DNA of 64,000 bases from CAWJKP01 sp963843465 (GCA_963843465.1 CAWJKP010000007.1:62001-126000); one strand, 5' to 3'; shown: positions 1 to 11,608, counted from the stretch's first letter. The notes: a model not told the origin generated them from the sequence alone. Numbers and translations: made by a program.

Positions 1-1546
1 CGATGTCCGCACGGCCGCGGTCATCGGGCTGGGGAAACTCGGCAACCCATCGGGGCTGCCGGCGATCGAGTCGGCCATGAATCGCGGGACGCCCAGGGCC
101 AGGCGGATCGCCACCGACAGTTGCGTCCTACTGGCCGAGGCCCTGGCCGCCCGGGGCGAGCGCGCCGCCGCCCTGAGCATCTACAAGAAGATGCTCGCCT
201 CCCAGGGCGCTGGGAAGTGTGCCGGGATTGTCGGCATCGGCCGGGCGGGCAGCGCAGCCGACCTGCCGATTATCCTCGACGCCTTGGCCGACAGCGACGT
301 GAAGGTCCGCGGCGCCTGCGTCGAGGCCCTCTGTCTGCTGAAGGACTACCAGGTCACGCAGTCCATCGCCGCCCAGGTGGAGACGGCCAAGCCCGAGGTC
401 AAGCTGGCCCTCTTGCAGGCCCTGGCCCGGCGGGGCGACAAGAGCAGCGTCTCCGTTTTCATCACCGCCGCAAAAGACGCCGACGAGGCGGTCCGGGTGG
501 CGGCGCTGGCCGGTCTGGGCACGGTCGGCAATCCCTCGGCGGTGCCGCTTTTGTTGCAGGCCGCTGCCGGCGGCGGGGAGCCTCAGGAAGCGGCCCGGCA
601 AAGTCTCCAGTCGCTGCCCGGCGCGGACATTGCCCAGGCGATCCTGGCGGCTCTGACGGACAAGAATGCGAAGATCCGCGTCGAGGCCGTCCGTGCGCTG
701 GCGGCCCGCCACGTCGTCGCCGCGACGGGATCGCTACTGAAGGCGGTGGATGACGCCGACGGGGAAGTCCGCAATGAGTCGCTGAAGGCACTGGGCAACG
801 TGGCCCCGGCCGAGGCCCGGGCTGCGCTGACCTCCGTGCTCGTGAAGACCACCGACGACGGAGTGCGCAACGGGGCTGCCGACGCGCTGGTGAAAATCGC
901 CGATCGCGTTCAGGACATCGAAACCCGTTGCGAGCCGATCCTCCAAGCCGTTGGCTCGTCCAGCGGTCCTGCGAAGCTTTCGCTGCTGGTGGTGTTGGGC
1001 CGGATCGGCGGGCAGAAGTCGCTGGAGTGCCTGCGCGGGGCCGTGAAGGGTAGCGACGAGAAGGTCAAGGACGCGGCGATCCGCGCGATGACCGAGTGGC
1101 CCGACGCCACGGTCGCGGAGGATCTCCTGGGCGTCGCCCGAAGCGCCGCCGGCGAGACCCATCGCGTGTTGGCCATTCGCGGATACATCCGGGTCTGCTG
1201 CATCCGCTCCGACCGCCCGGATGAGCTGCGGGCCAAGATGCTCGCCGCGGGCTTGCAAACCGCCGCCCGGCCCGAGGAGAAGAGACAGGCGCTGGGCGGG
1301 CTGGCCGAAGTCCGCCATCTGCTGGCCCTCCAGGCGGTCGTACCTTACCTAGACGATGCAGCCCTGAGAGAGGAAGCCTGTTCCGCCGCCGTCCGCATCG
1401 GCCACGAAATCCGCGAACAGCAGCCCGAGGCCGTCCGGGCCGCCATGCAGAAGGTGCTCGAGGTCTCCAAGAACGACGGTGTGAAACGGGAAGCCAAAGA
1501 GTCGCTCGACCGCGCCGAGCAGAAGTTGAAGGAAGCCCGACGGTAA
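1..1546 (+). CDS. HEAT-repeat protein, 5' end outside window
   Basis: The reading frame is open from base 2, with no start inside the window, so the N-terminus lies to the left; about 515 residues are visible. The protein is a run of roughly 30-residue alpha-helical HEAT/PBS-lyase-like repeats, recognisable from recurring phrases such as VRVAALAGLGTVGNPSAVPL and IRVEAVRALAARH. Such repeats form a solenoid used for protein-protein contacts; no catalytic domain is visible in the part seen. The C-terminus is charged and helical. The convergent SUMF1 lipoprotein gene ends 25 bases downstream. The specific role cannot be told from the sequence. Confidence 0.85.
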   Translation, partial: DVRTAAVIGLGKLGNPSGLPAIESAMNRGTPRARRIATDSCVLLAEALAARGERAAALSIYKKMLASQGAGKCAGIVGIGRAGSAADLPIILDALADSDVKVRGACVEALCLLKDYQVTQSIAAQVETAKPEVKLALLQALARRGDKSSVSVFITAAKDADEAVRVAALAGLGTVGNPSAVPLLLQAAAGGGEPQEAARQSLQSLPGADIAQAILAALTDKNAKIRVEAVRALAARHVVAATGSLLKAVDDADGEVRNESLKALGNVAPAEARAALTSVLVKTTDDGVRNGAADALVKIADRVQDIETRCEPILQAVGSSSGPAKLSLLVVLGRIGGQKSLECLRGAVKGSDEKVKDAAIRAMTEWPDATVAEDLLGVARSAAGETHRVLAIRGYIRVCCIRSDRPDELRAKMLAAGLQTAARPEEKRQALGGLAEVRHLLALQAVVPYLDDAALREEACSAAVRIGHEIREQQPEAVRAAMQKVLEVSKNDGVKREAKESLDRAEQKLKEARR

Positions 1547-1570
1547 GAGTCGTAAGAGTCGCTTTTCGCG

Positions 1571-2593
1571 CTATTTGGCCGGCACGCACATCAAGCGGAC
1601 GCCGTCCTGCCGCAGGGGGACGACGGTCCGCCGCGGAAAACGGGATACGGAGCGGCACTCGGAGAAGCCGCTACGGATGTTGCCGCCGCGGACCACGTGC
1701 CATTCTTCGCCGTCCGCCGTAGTGCCTTGCACGACGTCGGCGCAGAACTCGGCCACGTTGCCCTGCATGTCGTAGAGGCCCCATTCGTTGGGCTTTTTCT
1801 GACCGACCGCGTGCATGTCGCTGTGGGCGTTCCGCCCCATCCAGGCGAACTCTTCGATCTGGTCCCGCGCATCGCTGGGGTTGGATGTAATCGACCTCCC
1901 CGCGCGACAAGCGTATTCCCATTGGGCCTCGGTGGGCAGGTCGAATCTCATGCCCGAGTCGGCGTATTTCTCGTTCATCTTGCCGACCAACGCCCGGCAG
2001 TCGCTCCAGTTGAGCCGTTCCACGGGATACTTGGGGCCCCGGGTAAGGCTCGGGTTGGTGCCCATCACGGCCGTCCATTGCTCCTGGGTCACCTCGTAAA
2101 CGCCCAAGTAAAACGGCTCGACGGACTCCCGGTGCGGGGCCAGCTCGCTGCTGCCGTCTCCCATCGTGTACTCGCCCGGGGGAATCCACGCGAACTGGAT
2201 CGTGATCCCGGGCGACAGTTCCAGCACGAAGGGCTTCTCGGTCTGGGGCTTGACCAGCTCGATCACCGGCTGCTCGCCGGCCGGCTTGGCAGGCTCCAGG
2301 GCCGGCGGCAGCGCCGAGGCGCTCTCGCCCGACGAGGACGCCGCCGTGTTATCGCCCGAGGTGGGCTTTGCGTCCGAGTCCTTTTTGCCCGAGTCCGCGG
2401 CTGCCGTGTCGCTCTTGGCTGCCGTGTCGCTCTTGGCTGCCGTTTCGCTTTTGGCCGCCGTATCGCTGTTGGCCGCCGTGTCGGCGTGAGTCTCCGGCGG
2501 GTCGGCGGGGGGCGAGTCGTCCGAACAGCCCGCCAGACAACACATCCCTGCCAGCACCGCTAGCACGCCAACCGCTCCGCACCAATCGCTCAT
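1571..2593 (-). CDS. SUMF1/formylglycine-generating-enzyme-like lipoprotein
   Basis: This is a 340-residue secreted lipoprotein. The ATG at 2593 is preferred over the upstream in-frame one at 2689 because it has a purine-rich ribosome site and begins a lipoprotein signal with lipobox LAGC at about residues 19-22. A Ser/Thr/Ala/Asp linker follows, containing several copies of a KSDTAA-like hexapeptide. The C-terminal 210 residues are an FGE-sulfatase fold: the phrases YEVTQEQWTAVMG, RFDLPTEAQWEYACRAG and GLYDMQGNVAEFC are diagnostic of the family. The paired cysteines used by true formylglycine-generating enzymes are not evident, so a carbohydrate-binding or structural role is more likely than sulfatase maturation, although sulfatases are encoded elsewhere in the window. 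Confidence 0.85.
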   Translation of the reverse strand: MSDWCGAVGVLAVLAGMCCLAGCSDDSPPADPPETHADTAANSDTAAKSETAAKSDTAAKSDTAAADSGKKDSDAKPTSGDNTAASSSGESASALPPALEPAKPAGEQPVIELVKPQTEKPFVLELSPGITIQFAWIPPGEYTMGDGSSELAPHRESVEPFYLGVYEVTQEQWTAVMGTNPSLTRGPKYPVERLNWSDCRALVGKMNEKYADSGMRFDLPTEAQWEYACRAGRSITSNPSDARDQIEEFAWMGRNAHSDMHAVGQKKPNEWGLYDMQGNVAEFCADVVQGTTADGEEWHVVRGGNIRSGFSECRSVSRFPRRTVVPLRQDGVRLMCVPAK

Positions 2594-2677
2594 CGAATGC
2601 CTCGCTCCGTTCTCGCATATCGCCAAATTGGCGATTATACCGCCCATGGGAAGATTTGGCACACGCTTTCTCTCTGT

Positions 2678-2703
2678 GGGGAACGCCACGGAGGGCGTTC
2701 CCT
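2678..2703. repeat. short palindromic repeat, GGGAACGCC family
   Basis: Arms GGGAACGCC (2679-2687) and GGCGTTCCC (2694-2702) are exact reverse complements around a six-base centre. The same core sequence makes up the larger inverted repeat at 14052-14137, so this is a dispersed intergenic repeat family. Confidence 0.75.
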
Positions 2704-2743
2704 AATGAGCTTTGACGGACAAGTTAGGCATACTCGGCCAACG

Positions 2744-2801
2744 TAACCCGAAGCGTAAGCGAGGGAAGGCGTTGGCCCTCCCTCGCTTACGCTTCGGGTT
2801 A
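2744..2801. repeat. intergenic palindromic repeat, CCCGAAGCG(T/C)AAGCGAGGG family
   Basis: Two perfect 23-base arms (2744-2766 and 2779-2801) are reverse complements separated by 12 bases. Relatives lie at 16069-16129 and 63395-63481. It occupies the gap between the SUMF1 gene and the dnaG promoter. Short spurious reading frames containing NPKRKRG or TRSVSEG arise from it and were not called. Confidence 0.9.
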
Positions 2802-2911
2802 GGATGTGGTGGAGAGGGCGCACGATTACTCAAGTTGATCGTCAAGACTCATCAGGCCAGACGCGTCCCAGACCTCGATCTTTGCCTACAAACACCCCCC
2901 CTTTGACCTAC

Positions 2912-2939
2912 TTGACATCGGTTCGTGTTTTTTTATAAT
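2912..2939 (+). promoter_or_regulatory. consensus sigma-70 promoter for dnaG-rpoD
   Basis: TTGACA at 2912-2917 and TATAAT at 2934-2939 are both perfect consensus hexamers with a 16-base spacer, preceded by C- and T-rich DNA. It is the only obvious promoter in the 450-base gap and points at dnaG, whose start lies about 95 bases downstream of the expected transcription start. Confidence 0.8.
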
Positions 2940-3040
2940 GAGGGCCTCACGCAATCACCGTGCGTGGCAAAGGGAGTTGCCGACCCAGTGTCCGCCGTCG
3001 CGGAAGGGATTTCGCGTATCTCGACACACGGGAGCTGACG

Positions 3041-4995
3041 GTGTCATTTGACGCGTCGCTGGATGCCAAGGAACAGGTTCGACAGGCGATCGACATCGTC
3101 GATCTCGTGGGCAAGTATGTCCAGCTCCGCCGCCAGGGCCGCGGCTACGTCGCGCTCTGCCCCTGGCACGATGACACCCGGCCCAGCCTCCAGATCAATG
3201 CCGAGCGGCAGTCGTTCAAGTGCTGGGTCTGCGACATCGGCGGCGACGTCTTCAGCTTCGTGATGAAGATGGAGGGCGTCACCTTCCCCGAGGCCCTGGC
3301 CATGTTGGCGGAACGGGCGGGTATCGCGCTTCGACCCGGCCGCGGCGGGCAGCACGGCCCCACGACCGCCCCCTCGTCCGGCGCAGCCGGCGTGGCCGCC
3401 GGGGCCAACGATCGCATGTCGGTTAGCCCCGGCGGCCACGCCGGCCCGGCCAAAGTCTCCTCCGGCGATCGCAAGCAAGTGCTCTACCGGGCCATGGCCT
3501 GGGCCGAAGCCAAGTACCACCAGTGCCTACTCTCGGCGCCCGAGGCCGAGCCGGCCCGGCAGTATCTCCGCCAACGGCGGTTGACGCCGGAGAGTATCGC
3601 TACGTTTCATCTGGGCTACTCGCCGCCGGCCTGGGACTGGATCCTGCGTCAGGCCCAGGAGGCTTCCATCAGCTCGCAGATCTTGGAGACGATCGGCATC
3701 CTGGCCCGCTCGCAGTCCAGTGAGAAGCTTTATGACCGGTTCCGCGGCCGGGTGCTGTTCTCGATCCGCGACCCGCTCAATCGGCCGGTGGGCTTTGGTG
3801 GCCGGGTCCTTCCCGAGAGTGGCTCGACCAGTCCCGCCAAGTACGTCAACTCCCCCGAGACGCCGCTGTTTGCCAAGAGCAGCCTGCTCTACGGGCTGGA
3901 CGTGGCCCGCGACGCGATGCGCAAGAGCCGCACCGCGCTGGTGATGGAGGGTTACACGGACTGTATCGTGGCCCACCAGTATGGCTTTGCCAACGCGGTG
4001 GCGGTGCTGGGCACGGCTTTGAACGAGCATCACATCCGCAACCTCAAGCACTTCGTCGACAAGATCGTGCTGGTGCTGGACGGCGACGCGGCCGGCAAGC
4101 GGCGGACCAACGAAGTGCTGGAGTTGTTCGTGGCCCGGGAAGCCGACTTGCGGATCCTCACGCTCCCGGAGGAGATGGACCCGGCGGAGTTTCTCGAGGC
4201 CTACGGCACCGACGCCCTAACGGACCTGCTCTCGACCCGCGCGGTGGACGCCCTGGACCATGCCTTCCAGACGGCCACCGAAGGGCTCGATGTCCAGCGC
4301 GACCTGGACGCCGTCTACCGGGCGGTGGAGCGGCTGCTGGCGGTGATCGCCCGGGCGCCCGGCGCGGGCGACGGGATCTCGACCGAACGGCAGAACCGGG
4401 AGTGGATGGTGCTCGGCAAACTGGCGCAGAAGTCGCGCATTCCGGAGGAAAAGATCCGGGCGCGGCTCACGGAGCTTCGTCGCTCGGACCGGCGGAAACG
4501 CTCTCCCGCTCCCGGGCGCCTGGTGCGGCGCCCGAGCGCGAGGCGGACACGGCGGCCGGGCCGATCGATCCGTTTCAGCGGGAATTGCTGGAGATCCTCG
4601 TCGGGCATCCGCAGTGTGTGGCGGTGGTCCGGGACGAGATCCGGCCCGAGCAATTGGCCCATCAGGGATGCCGGGCAATCTACGCGGCCTGTTGCCGACT
4701 GGCGGACGAGGGAATCCTGCCCACGTTCGAGCGGCTGATGTTGGAGTTCGACGAGAAGGCCCTGAAGAGCCTGCTGGTCGATCTGGACGAAACGGGGCGT
4801 GCCAAGGGTACTACCAAGCCCGAGGCGCTGCTCGAGGACCTGATAAGGAGGATTCAACAAAGCGACAAGCGGCTGGCCCTGGATGCCGGGGCCCTTCGTC
4901 AGACTGACGACGAGAGCCAGCAGAAAACCATGTTGGAGCGGCACTTCCAACAACAGCGGGCCAGGCACGGCATATCCAATCCCACGGAGGGGTAG
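3041..4995 (+). CDS. dnaG: DNA primase DnaG (frameshifted in this assembly)
   Basis: This is the replicative primase that synthesises RNA primers for lagging-strand DNA. The GTG at 3041 is chosen as start because GGGAG lies six bases upstream and the protein then begins with the usual DnaG N-terminus. A CHC2 zinc finger is visible (Cys40, His43, Cys61, Cys64 in CPWHDD...CWVC), then the catalytic core, and a TOPRIM domain with the acidic motifs VMEGYTD and LDGDAAGK. The last third continues in another frame from about 4400-4500 (DPFQRELLEILVGHP..., the DnaB-binding-type C-terminal helical domain), so one base has been lost or gained there. Because dnaG is essential, an assembly error is the likely reason. 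It is co-oriented with rpoD as in the classic macromolecular synthesis operon. Confidence 0.93.
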
Positions 4996-5042
4996 GACCG
5001 CGCCCGGCCGGATCGTTGTCGCTGTCCCTGCGCAAGTTCATA

Positions 5043-5062
5043 GGGCGGACCTTAGTCCGCCC
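5043..5062. repeat. short inverted repeat GGGCGGAC-n4-GTCCGCCC
   Basis: Eight-base perfect arms with a CTTA centre lie between dnaG and rpoD. It resembles short intergenic palindromes and could be a weak hairpin; no U-run follows, so it is not called a terminator. Confidence 0.55.
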
Positions 5063-5205
5063 AGGCGCCCTACAAGGAAGCGGCGGACTTGTCCTTGGAC
5101 AGGCCGTTGCCATGGCCGCCCGAGTTCGGCCGTTGGAACGGCGGGCAGACGATCGAAACGTCCTTGACCCCCAGCGCGCCAGGAGGGCGCGAAAGGAGTT
5201 TCCAG

Positions 5206-6894
<1,689 letters not shown>

Positions 6895-6910
6895 CCTGGG
6901 CGCGAGGTCA

Positions 6911-6943
6911 AGCCGCTGGCCGCACCGGCCAGCGGCTTTTTTT
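6911..6943 (+). terminator. rho-independent terminator after rpoD
   Basis: An 11-base GC-rich stem (6911-6921 pairs exactly with 6927-6937) with a short loop is followed by a run of seven T. It starts 16 bases after the rpoD stop codon and separates rpoD from the zinc-ribbon gene, which would then need its own promoter or read-through. Confidence 0.9.
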
Positions 6944-6964
6944 GTCAACCGGGAATAAAGACTG

Positions 6965-7711
6965 ATGACAGAGCAAACCAACGTCGTAACCGCGACCCTG
7001 CGGACCCTGCACCGCATCCTCCAGCAGCTCGGCGATCTCAAAGAGCGATTGGGCCGCGGCCCCCGCATCGCCCAAGCTCACCAGGCCAACCTTGCCCGGC
7101 TCGAGGCCCAGGCCGCCGCGCTGCACGACGAGGCCAAGAAGTTGCGGGTGGCGACCGACGCCAAACAGCTCCAGCTATCCAGCAACGAGTCGAGCCTGGA
7201 GAAACGCCGCATGCAGCTTCGCCAGGCCGGCACCAACCGCGAATTCTCGGCCCTGAAGGAGGAGATCGCCGCAGGGGAAATGACCAACAGCGTGCTGGAA
7301 GACGAGATCATCGAGGCCATGGACAAGCTCGACAAACTTCAGGCCCAGGCCCACGAGGCCGAAGCAGCCCTGGCCCGGTCCAGGAAGCAGGCCGACAAGT
7401 CCCTGGCGGAGATCGCCCAGCAGAAGCCGCTCTTGGAAGCCGACGTGCGGCGGCTGGAGCAGGAGCATCGGCAGACCGAGGAGGAACTGCCCGGCGATTT
7501 TCGCGAGCACTACCGCCGCGTGGTCCGCGGCAAGGGGGTCGATGCCCTGGCCCAGGTCACCGACGGCGTCTGCGGCGGCTGCCACCACCACACTCCTGTC
7601 AACGTCGTCGCGGAGTTGATGCTCTCGCGCCCCGTGCTTTGCAAGTCCTGCGGCCGGATGCTCTATCTTCCGGAAGACAGTTTCAGGGGGTCCGGGCAGG
7701 CCCCTGGTTGA
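6965..7711 (+). CDS. C4-type zinc-ribbon coiled-coil protein (CT398/CdsZ family, zf-RING_7)
   Basis: A 248-residue protein with a long antiparallel coiled-coil hairpin over residues 5-175 and a C-terminal four-cysteine zinc ribbon (CGGCHHH ... CKSCGRMLYLPE). This architecture is that of PF02591 proteins such as chlamydial CT398, which bind RNA polymerase sigma factors or secretion proteins. Its position right after rpoD fits a link to transcription, but the function in this organism is inferred. Its 3' end overlaps the convergent FG-GAP gene by 29 bases. Confidence 0.88.
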   Translation: MTEQTNVVTATLRTLHRILQQLGDLKERLGRGPRIAQAHQANLARLEAQAAALHDEAKKLRVATDAKQLQLSSNESSLEKRRMQLRQAGTNREFSALKEEIAAGEMTNSVLEDEIIEAMDKLDKLQAQAHEAEAALARSRKQADKSLAEIAQQKPLLEADVRRLEQEHRQTEEELPGDFREHYRRVVRGKGVDALAQVTDGVCGGCHHHTPVNVVAELMLSRPVLCKSCGRMLYLPEDSFRGSGQAPG

Positions 7712-9071
7712 GCCATACGTCCACCCGGGGCGTATCCCAGTTGTACGGTTTGCTGAGGATGTCGAGCCTCCCATCGCCATTGAGGTCCGCCACGCAGGTT
7801 TCGTGGAAGCCCATGCCCGTCTGGAAGACCGTCTTGCGGAAGTTGCCCTTGCCGTCGCCGTAGAAAATGAAGGCCTGGGCCTGGGGATTGTCGGGTTCTT
7901 TCTTGCCTTCGCTCCATTTGGCCATTTCCGCGACGAAGATGTCGAGATTCCCGTCGCCGGCGATGTCGGCCACCTGGAGAGAGTGCGGATGGATCATCGT
8001 CCGCCCGACCAGGTCGTGCCCGATCCAGCTCTTGGAGTCCAGCGGACTGCCTTTGCACTCGTACCACTTCACCGGTCCCGAGCCGTCGCCGGGCGCGATG
8101 ACGATCTGCGGGTACCTGGCAGCCTTGATGAACCGGCCGGCGAAGATCAAACCGCCGATGTCGCCGATCTTCGTAGCAGACCATTTGCCTTTGGCCAGGT
8201 ACTTGAAGATGCGATTGCCCGCCAGCAGCTCGGGCCTGCCGTCGCCGTCGACGTCGAAGGCCGACATGCCTTCGGGGTACGGGCCGGAACCCTCGCCGGC
8301 GCTGCCGGAGAACACCCGCTCGGCGGGCCACTCCTCCACCTCCCGCGGATTGGGCGGGATGTCGGCGACGAAAAGCGTTCTGGCATTTTGGTTCCAGTAG
8401 GCCAGTTGCGGTTTGCCCGTGCCTTTGAAGTCGGCCATGCACTGGTCGTGGTGCTGGGTGGCGCCGCTGTGCTTGATGGTGTGGCGCTCCCAGGGCACGT
8501 CGGGCTTCCAATCCTTCCCCGGATTCCGCCACCACCAGACCTTGTTGCTTTGCCAGTCGCCGCCGAAGACGAGGTCCGGATATCCGTCGCCGTCGATGTC
8601 GCAGACCGCTCCGCCCGCCTCAATGGGAAGGTAATCCTTCTCGATCACGTAACGATCCCATCCGCTCTTGGTCCTACGGTACCACACCAGGGCCGGCCCT
8701 CTCTCACGAAAGGCGAGCACGAAGTCGTTCAGCCCATCCTTGTCGAGGTCTGCCACCACCGCGGCGGTCTGCTGCCGGGAGGTTGTTGGCACGGGCAGAT
8801 CGCCGTGGCGACTACTCAAGTGCAGCCAACGCAGGCCCGCCGCCTCGACGGCGCCGAAACGATCGGCCGTGCCGGTTTGTTGCACCGCATTTGCCTGTGG
8901 CTTCGGCTCGCCCGCGGCAACTCCCCGGGAAGCAAGGGGAGACAGGAGCGCCACGGTCATGGCGATCGCGGCGGGCGCCATGAGGGAGGAATGATCCGGG
9001 TTCTTTGCTCTCCATGAACGCTGTTTCACCGGCTCTAGTGAACGCCGAGTGATCTGCGAATACCGGTGCAT
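7683..9071 (-). CDS. secreted FG-GAP/VCBS beta-propeller protein
   Basis: About 462 residues. Two starts are plausible: 9071, with GGGAG nine bases upstream, and 8981, which begins right at the hydrophobic signal MAPAAIAMTVALLSPLAS. I use 9071. After the signal peptide come at least five FG-GAP-type calcium-binding blades, each with a DxDxDGxxD loop (ADLDKDGLNDFVLA, CDIDGDGYPDLVFG, FDVDGDGRPELLAG, ADIAGDGNLDIFVA, ADLNGDGRLDILSK), so an extracellular seven-bladed propeller is expected. Such proteins are abundant in planctomycetes and probably bind ligands or substrates outside the cell. A MITE-like repeat (9105-9224) lies immediately upstream. Confidence 0.85.
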   Translation of the reverse strand: MHRYSQITRRSLEPVKQRSWRAKNPDHSSLMAPAAIAMTVALLSPLASRGVAAGEPKPQANAVQQTGTADRFGAVEAAGLRWLHLSSRHGDLPVPTTSRQQTAAVVADLDKDGLNDFVLAFRERGPALVWYRRTKSGWDRYVIEKDYLPIEAGGAVCDIDGDGYPDLVFGGDWQSNKVWWWRNPGKDWKPDVPWERHTIKHSGATQHHDQCMADFKGTGKPQLAYWNQNARTLFVADIPPNPREVEEWPAERVFSGSAGEGSGPYPEGMSAFDVDGDGRPELLAGNRIFKYLAKGKWSATKIGDIGGLIFAGRFIKAARYPQIVIAPGDGSGPVKWYECKGSPLDSKSWIGHDLVGRTMIHPHSLQVADIAGDGNLDIFVAEMAKWSEGKKEPDNPQAQAFIFYGDGKGNFRKTVFQTGMGFHETCVADLNGDGRLDILSKPYNWDTPRVDVWLNQGPARTP

Positions 9072-9104
9072 GTTGGCTGGCTCCCAGGAAGGCGCGGGCA
9101 AGTG

Positions 9105-9224
9105 GTAACCGTTCACGGGGCAGTGCCAAGGGGACAGGTCCATGTTTTCGGCCTTACGTCCCGCGGCCAAATGCGCTTCTTGGCCGAAAAATGGACCGGT
9201 CCCCGCCCGAGCCGTGAACGTTAC
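9105..9224. repeat. MITE-like nested inverted repeat with GTAACCGTTCAC ends
   Basis: The outer ends are GTAACCGTTCAC (9105-9116) and its near-exact complement GTGAACGTTACG (9213-9224). Inside them a second inverted pair, 9130-9153 against 9182-9204, matches apart from about two differences (GGGGACAGGTCCAT vs its complement). The same outer end sequence bounds the element at 23411-23537, but the inner arms there are unrelated. It sits between the divergent FG-GAP and cysteine hydrolase genes. Confidence 0.75.
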
Positions 9225-9375
9225 GGAAACTCCGGGGGGAGGAAAATCTCGCGGAAATCGCCCCGATTCTCGTCGACGGGTAGACGAAGGTCAAGCAAGT
9301 GTTTATCATCGGCGTTGTCCGGGTCTGCTGATCCCAGGTTGGAATTGGTCCATCGTGACTCCAGGGAAGTCCACC

Positions 9376-10200
9376 ATGCAAACGCTAGTCCTCCTCTTCG
9401 CCGCTTTGGCCGTCGGTTTCGCCACGCGCCGCGATGCGGCGGCCGAGACGCCCGTACAGCTTCCGCTCCGCACTCAAGTCCTCCGCCAGGATGCGGGTGG
9501 ACACAACCGATGGGAAGTGGTCGTCACTCAGCAGGGGATCCGGCCCTCGGAGACGGCCATCATTCTCTGCGACCTCTGGGACAAGCACTGGTCGCGGGGC
9601 GCCATGGAGCGAGCCGGCGAGATGGCGCCGCGGATCAACGAGGTTTTGCGGTCGGCCCGGTCGGCCGGCGTGACGATCATCCACGCCCCTTCCGAGACCA
9701 TGTATTTCTACCGCGACACCCCGGCCCGCAAGCGGGTCCTGGCGGCTCCGCCCGTCGCGCCCCCCGCCGACCGGCTCCACGACGACCCGCCCCAGCCCAT
9801 CGACGCCGGCGACGGCGGCTCGGACACGGGCGAGAAGCCGTGGCATAAGGCTTGGAGCCGAGAGCACGCGGCCGTGGAAATCGACCAGGAAAAGGACGGC
9901 ATTTCCGACAACGGCCGCGAGATCTGGAATTTCCTCCGGCAGAGAGGCATCAAGACCGTGCTGATCATGGGTGTCCACGCGAACATGTGCATCCTGAACC
10001 GTTCGTTCGCCATCAAGCAGATGGTCCGCTGGGGGATGAACACCGTGCTGGTCCGCGACCTGACCGACACCATGTACAATCCGGCCCGCCCGCCGTACGT
10101 CGCCCATGCCGAAGGGACGCGATTGCTGGTGGAATTCATTGAGAAGTTCTGGTGCCCCACGGTCTCCAGCGAGGAGCTTATGAAGGGCCTCGCGCGGTGA
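9376..10200 (+). CDS. secreted isochorismatase-like cysteine hydrolase
   Basis: A 274-residue protein starting at ATG 9376 with a cleavable signal peptide (MQTLVLLFAALAVGFATRRD). The isochorismatase fold is recognised by the catalytic aspartate in AIILCDLWDKH and the nucleophile region VHANMCILNRSF with its conserved cysteine. The family hydrolyses amide or ether bonds (nicotinamidase, isochorismatase, ureidomalonase types); the substrate here is unknown. A family-atypical insertion of about 50 residues (proline- and aspartate-rich, PPVAPPADRLHDDPPQ) sits before the second half. It is followed by a Tat-exported Gfo/Idh gene on the same strand. Confidence 0.85.
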   Translation: MQTLVLLFAALAVGFATRRDAAAETPVQLPLRTQVLRQDAGGHNRWEVVVTQQGIRPSETAIILCDLWDKHWSRGAMERAGEMAPRINEVLRSARSAGVTIIHAPSETMYFYRDTPARKRVLAAPPVAPPADRLHDDPPQPIDAGDGGSDTGEKPWHKAWSREHAAVEIDQEKDGISDNGREIWNFLRQRGIKTVLIMGVHANMCILNRSFAIKQMVRWGMNTVLVRDLTDTMYNPARPPYVAHAEGTRLLVEFIEKFWCPTVSSEELMKGLAR

Positions 10201-10294
10201 ACGTCTGCTCCAGCGACCATCCGCGTGTTACAATAGGCTCAAGGCCCCGTGTAGGAAGTATTCCAGCGCATAGCTCTTGCCTCCGGAGGACGTC

Positions 10295-11507
10295 ATGTCC
10301 CATCGCCGAACATTCTTGCGTCAATTGGCTGGCGGCGCCGCCTGTGTGGCCGCCTCCGGAATCGTTGCGTCCCGGTCTGTGCTGGGCGCCAATGACCGAG
10401 TCCGCTTCGGCCTGATTGGCGCGGGCGGCCGCGGCAAGGAGATCTTCGAGGTCGCCGTTGGCTGCCCGAACGCCGAGGCGGTTGCCGTGGCCGATATTTA
10501 TTCGCGGCGCTTGGACGAAGCCCGGGCGATGGCCCCGGCCGTCAAGACCTACCACGATTACCGGCGACTGCTGGACGACAAGTCGATCGATGCGGTTCTC
10601 ATCGCCACCCCGCAACACCAGCACGCCCTGAACTTCGTGGCCGCGATCCAGGCGGGCAAAGACGTGTATCAAGAGAAGACCATGGCCTTCAATCCCGCTC
10701 ACGCCAGGCGCATGCGGAAGGCGTTTGCCGGATCGCGGCGCGTGGTGCAGGTGGGCATGCAGATGAACAGCGCCGAGCATCAGCAAGATTCAGGAGTTGC
10801 TCGCCGCCGGCCGCCTGGGCACGATCACCGCCATCCAGGCCCACCATTACCGCAACGCGCCCTACGGCGGCTGGCTCAGGCAGGTTCCGCCCGACTGCGA
10901 CGCCGGGCACGTCGATTGGCCCGCCTTCGAGGGCGAAGCCCGGCACTATGCCTTCGATCCCCAGCGCTACGTGAACTGGCGCTTCTACTGGGATTACTCC
11001 GGCGGCAACTGTTTCGAGAACATGGTCCACCAGGTCGCCTTCTGGTATCGGGTCCTGGGCCTCGATATTCCGCAGTCGGCGACCATGGCCGGCGGCAATT
11101 ACCGCTCTCCCAAGATGCAGGTGCCCGACACCATGTCGGTTTCTTTCAATCAATCGGAGAAGCTCCTCTTCACCTGGAATTCCATGTTTGGCAACGCCTA
11201 TTTCGGCGAGACTTCGGACTACCTCCTCGGCACGAAAGGCACCGTGTTGCACGATGCGTCGGATCGCGTCGTCTACCTGCCGGGAGGGAAGAAGACCAGC
11301 GAAGCCGAATTGGCTGAGACCACGGGCTACCGGGATTGGACGGAGCATCACATGCAGAACTTTTTCGAGTGCGTCCGCAGCCGCAAGGAACCCAACTGCC
11401 CTTTCGAGATGGGATACCGAACCGCAATTGCCTGCCAGATGGCCGTCGCTTCTTATCGCTCGCAGCGTACGGTGCGGTGGGATCCCCAGGCCGAAGACAT
11501 CGTATGA
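10295..11507 (+). CDS. Tat-exported Gfo/Idh/MocA oxidoreductase (frameshifted)
   Basis: The ATG at 10295 follows GGAGG by five bases and starts a twin-arginine signal (SHRRTFLRQLAGGAACVAAS). The NAD(P)-binding Rossmann motif GLIGAGGRGKEIF follows at about residue 45, and the C-terminal Gfo/Idh domain ends near 11507. The frame changes near 10785, within a segment that in the correct frame reads SKIQELLAAGRLGTI, so a single indel splits the gene. It probably oxidises a sugar or polyol in the periplasm with tightly bound cofactor, as known for Tat-type members such as glucose-fructose oxidoreductase; the substrate is unknown. Confidence 0.85.
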
Positions 11508-11608
11508 AGGAGACTCCAGGCACCCGGGACTTTTCGCCGCCACGGTGCGTCTCTATGCTATGAGCCTGTTGTGAACGAGGCCCCCCTTTCTTTCTGAAGG
11601 AGTGTGAC

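Noticed and set aside
2712..2906. Short ORFs with NPKRKRG / TRSVSEG motifs, also at 63381-63725
   Set aside because: These come from the palindromic intergenic repeats and recur wherever the repeat does.
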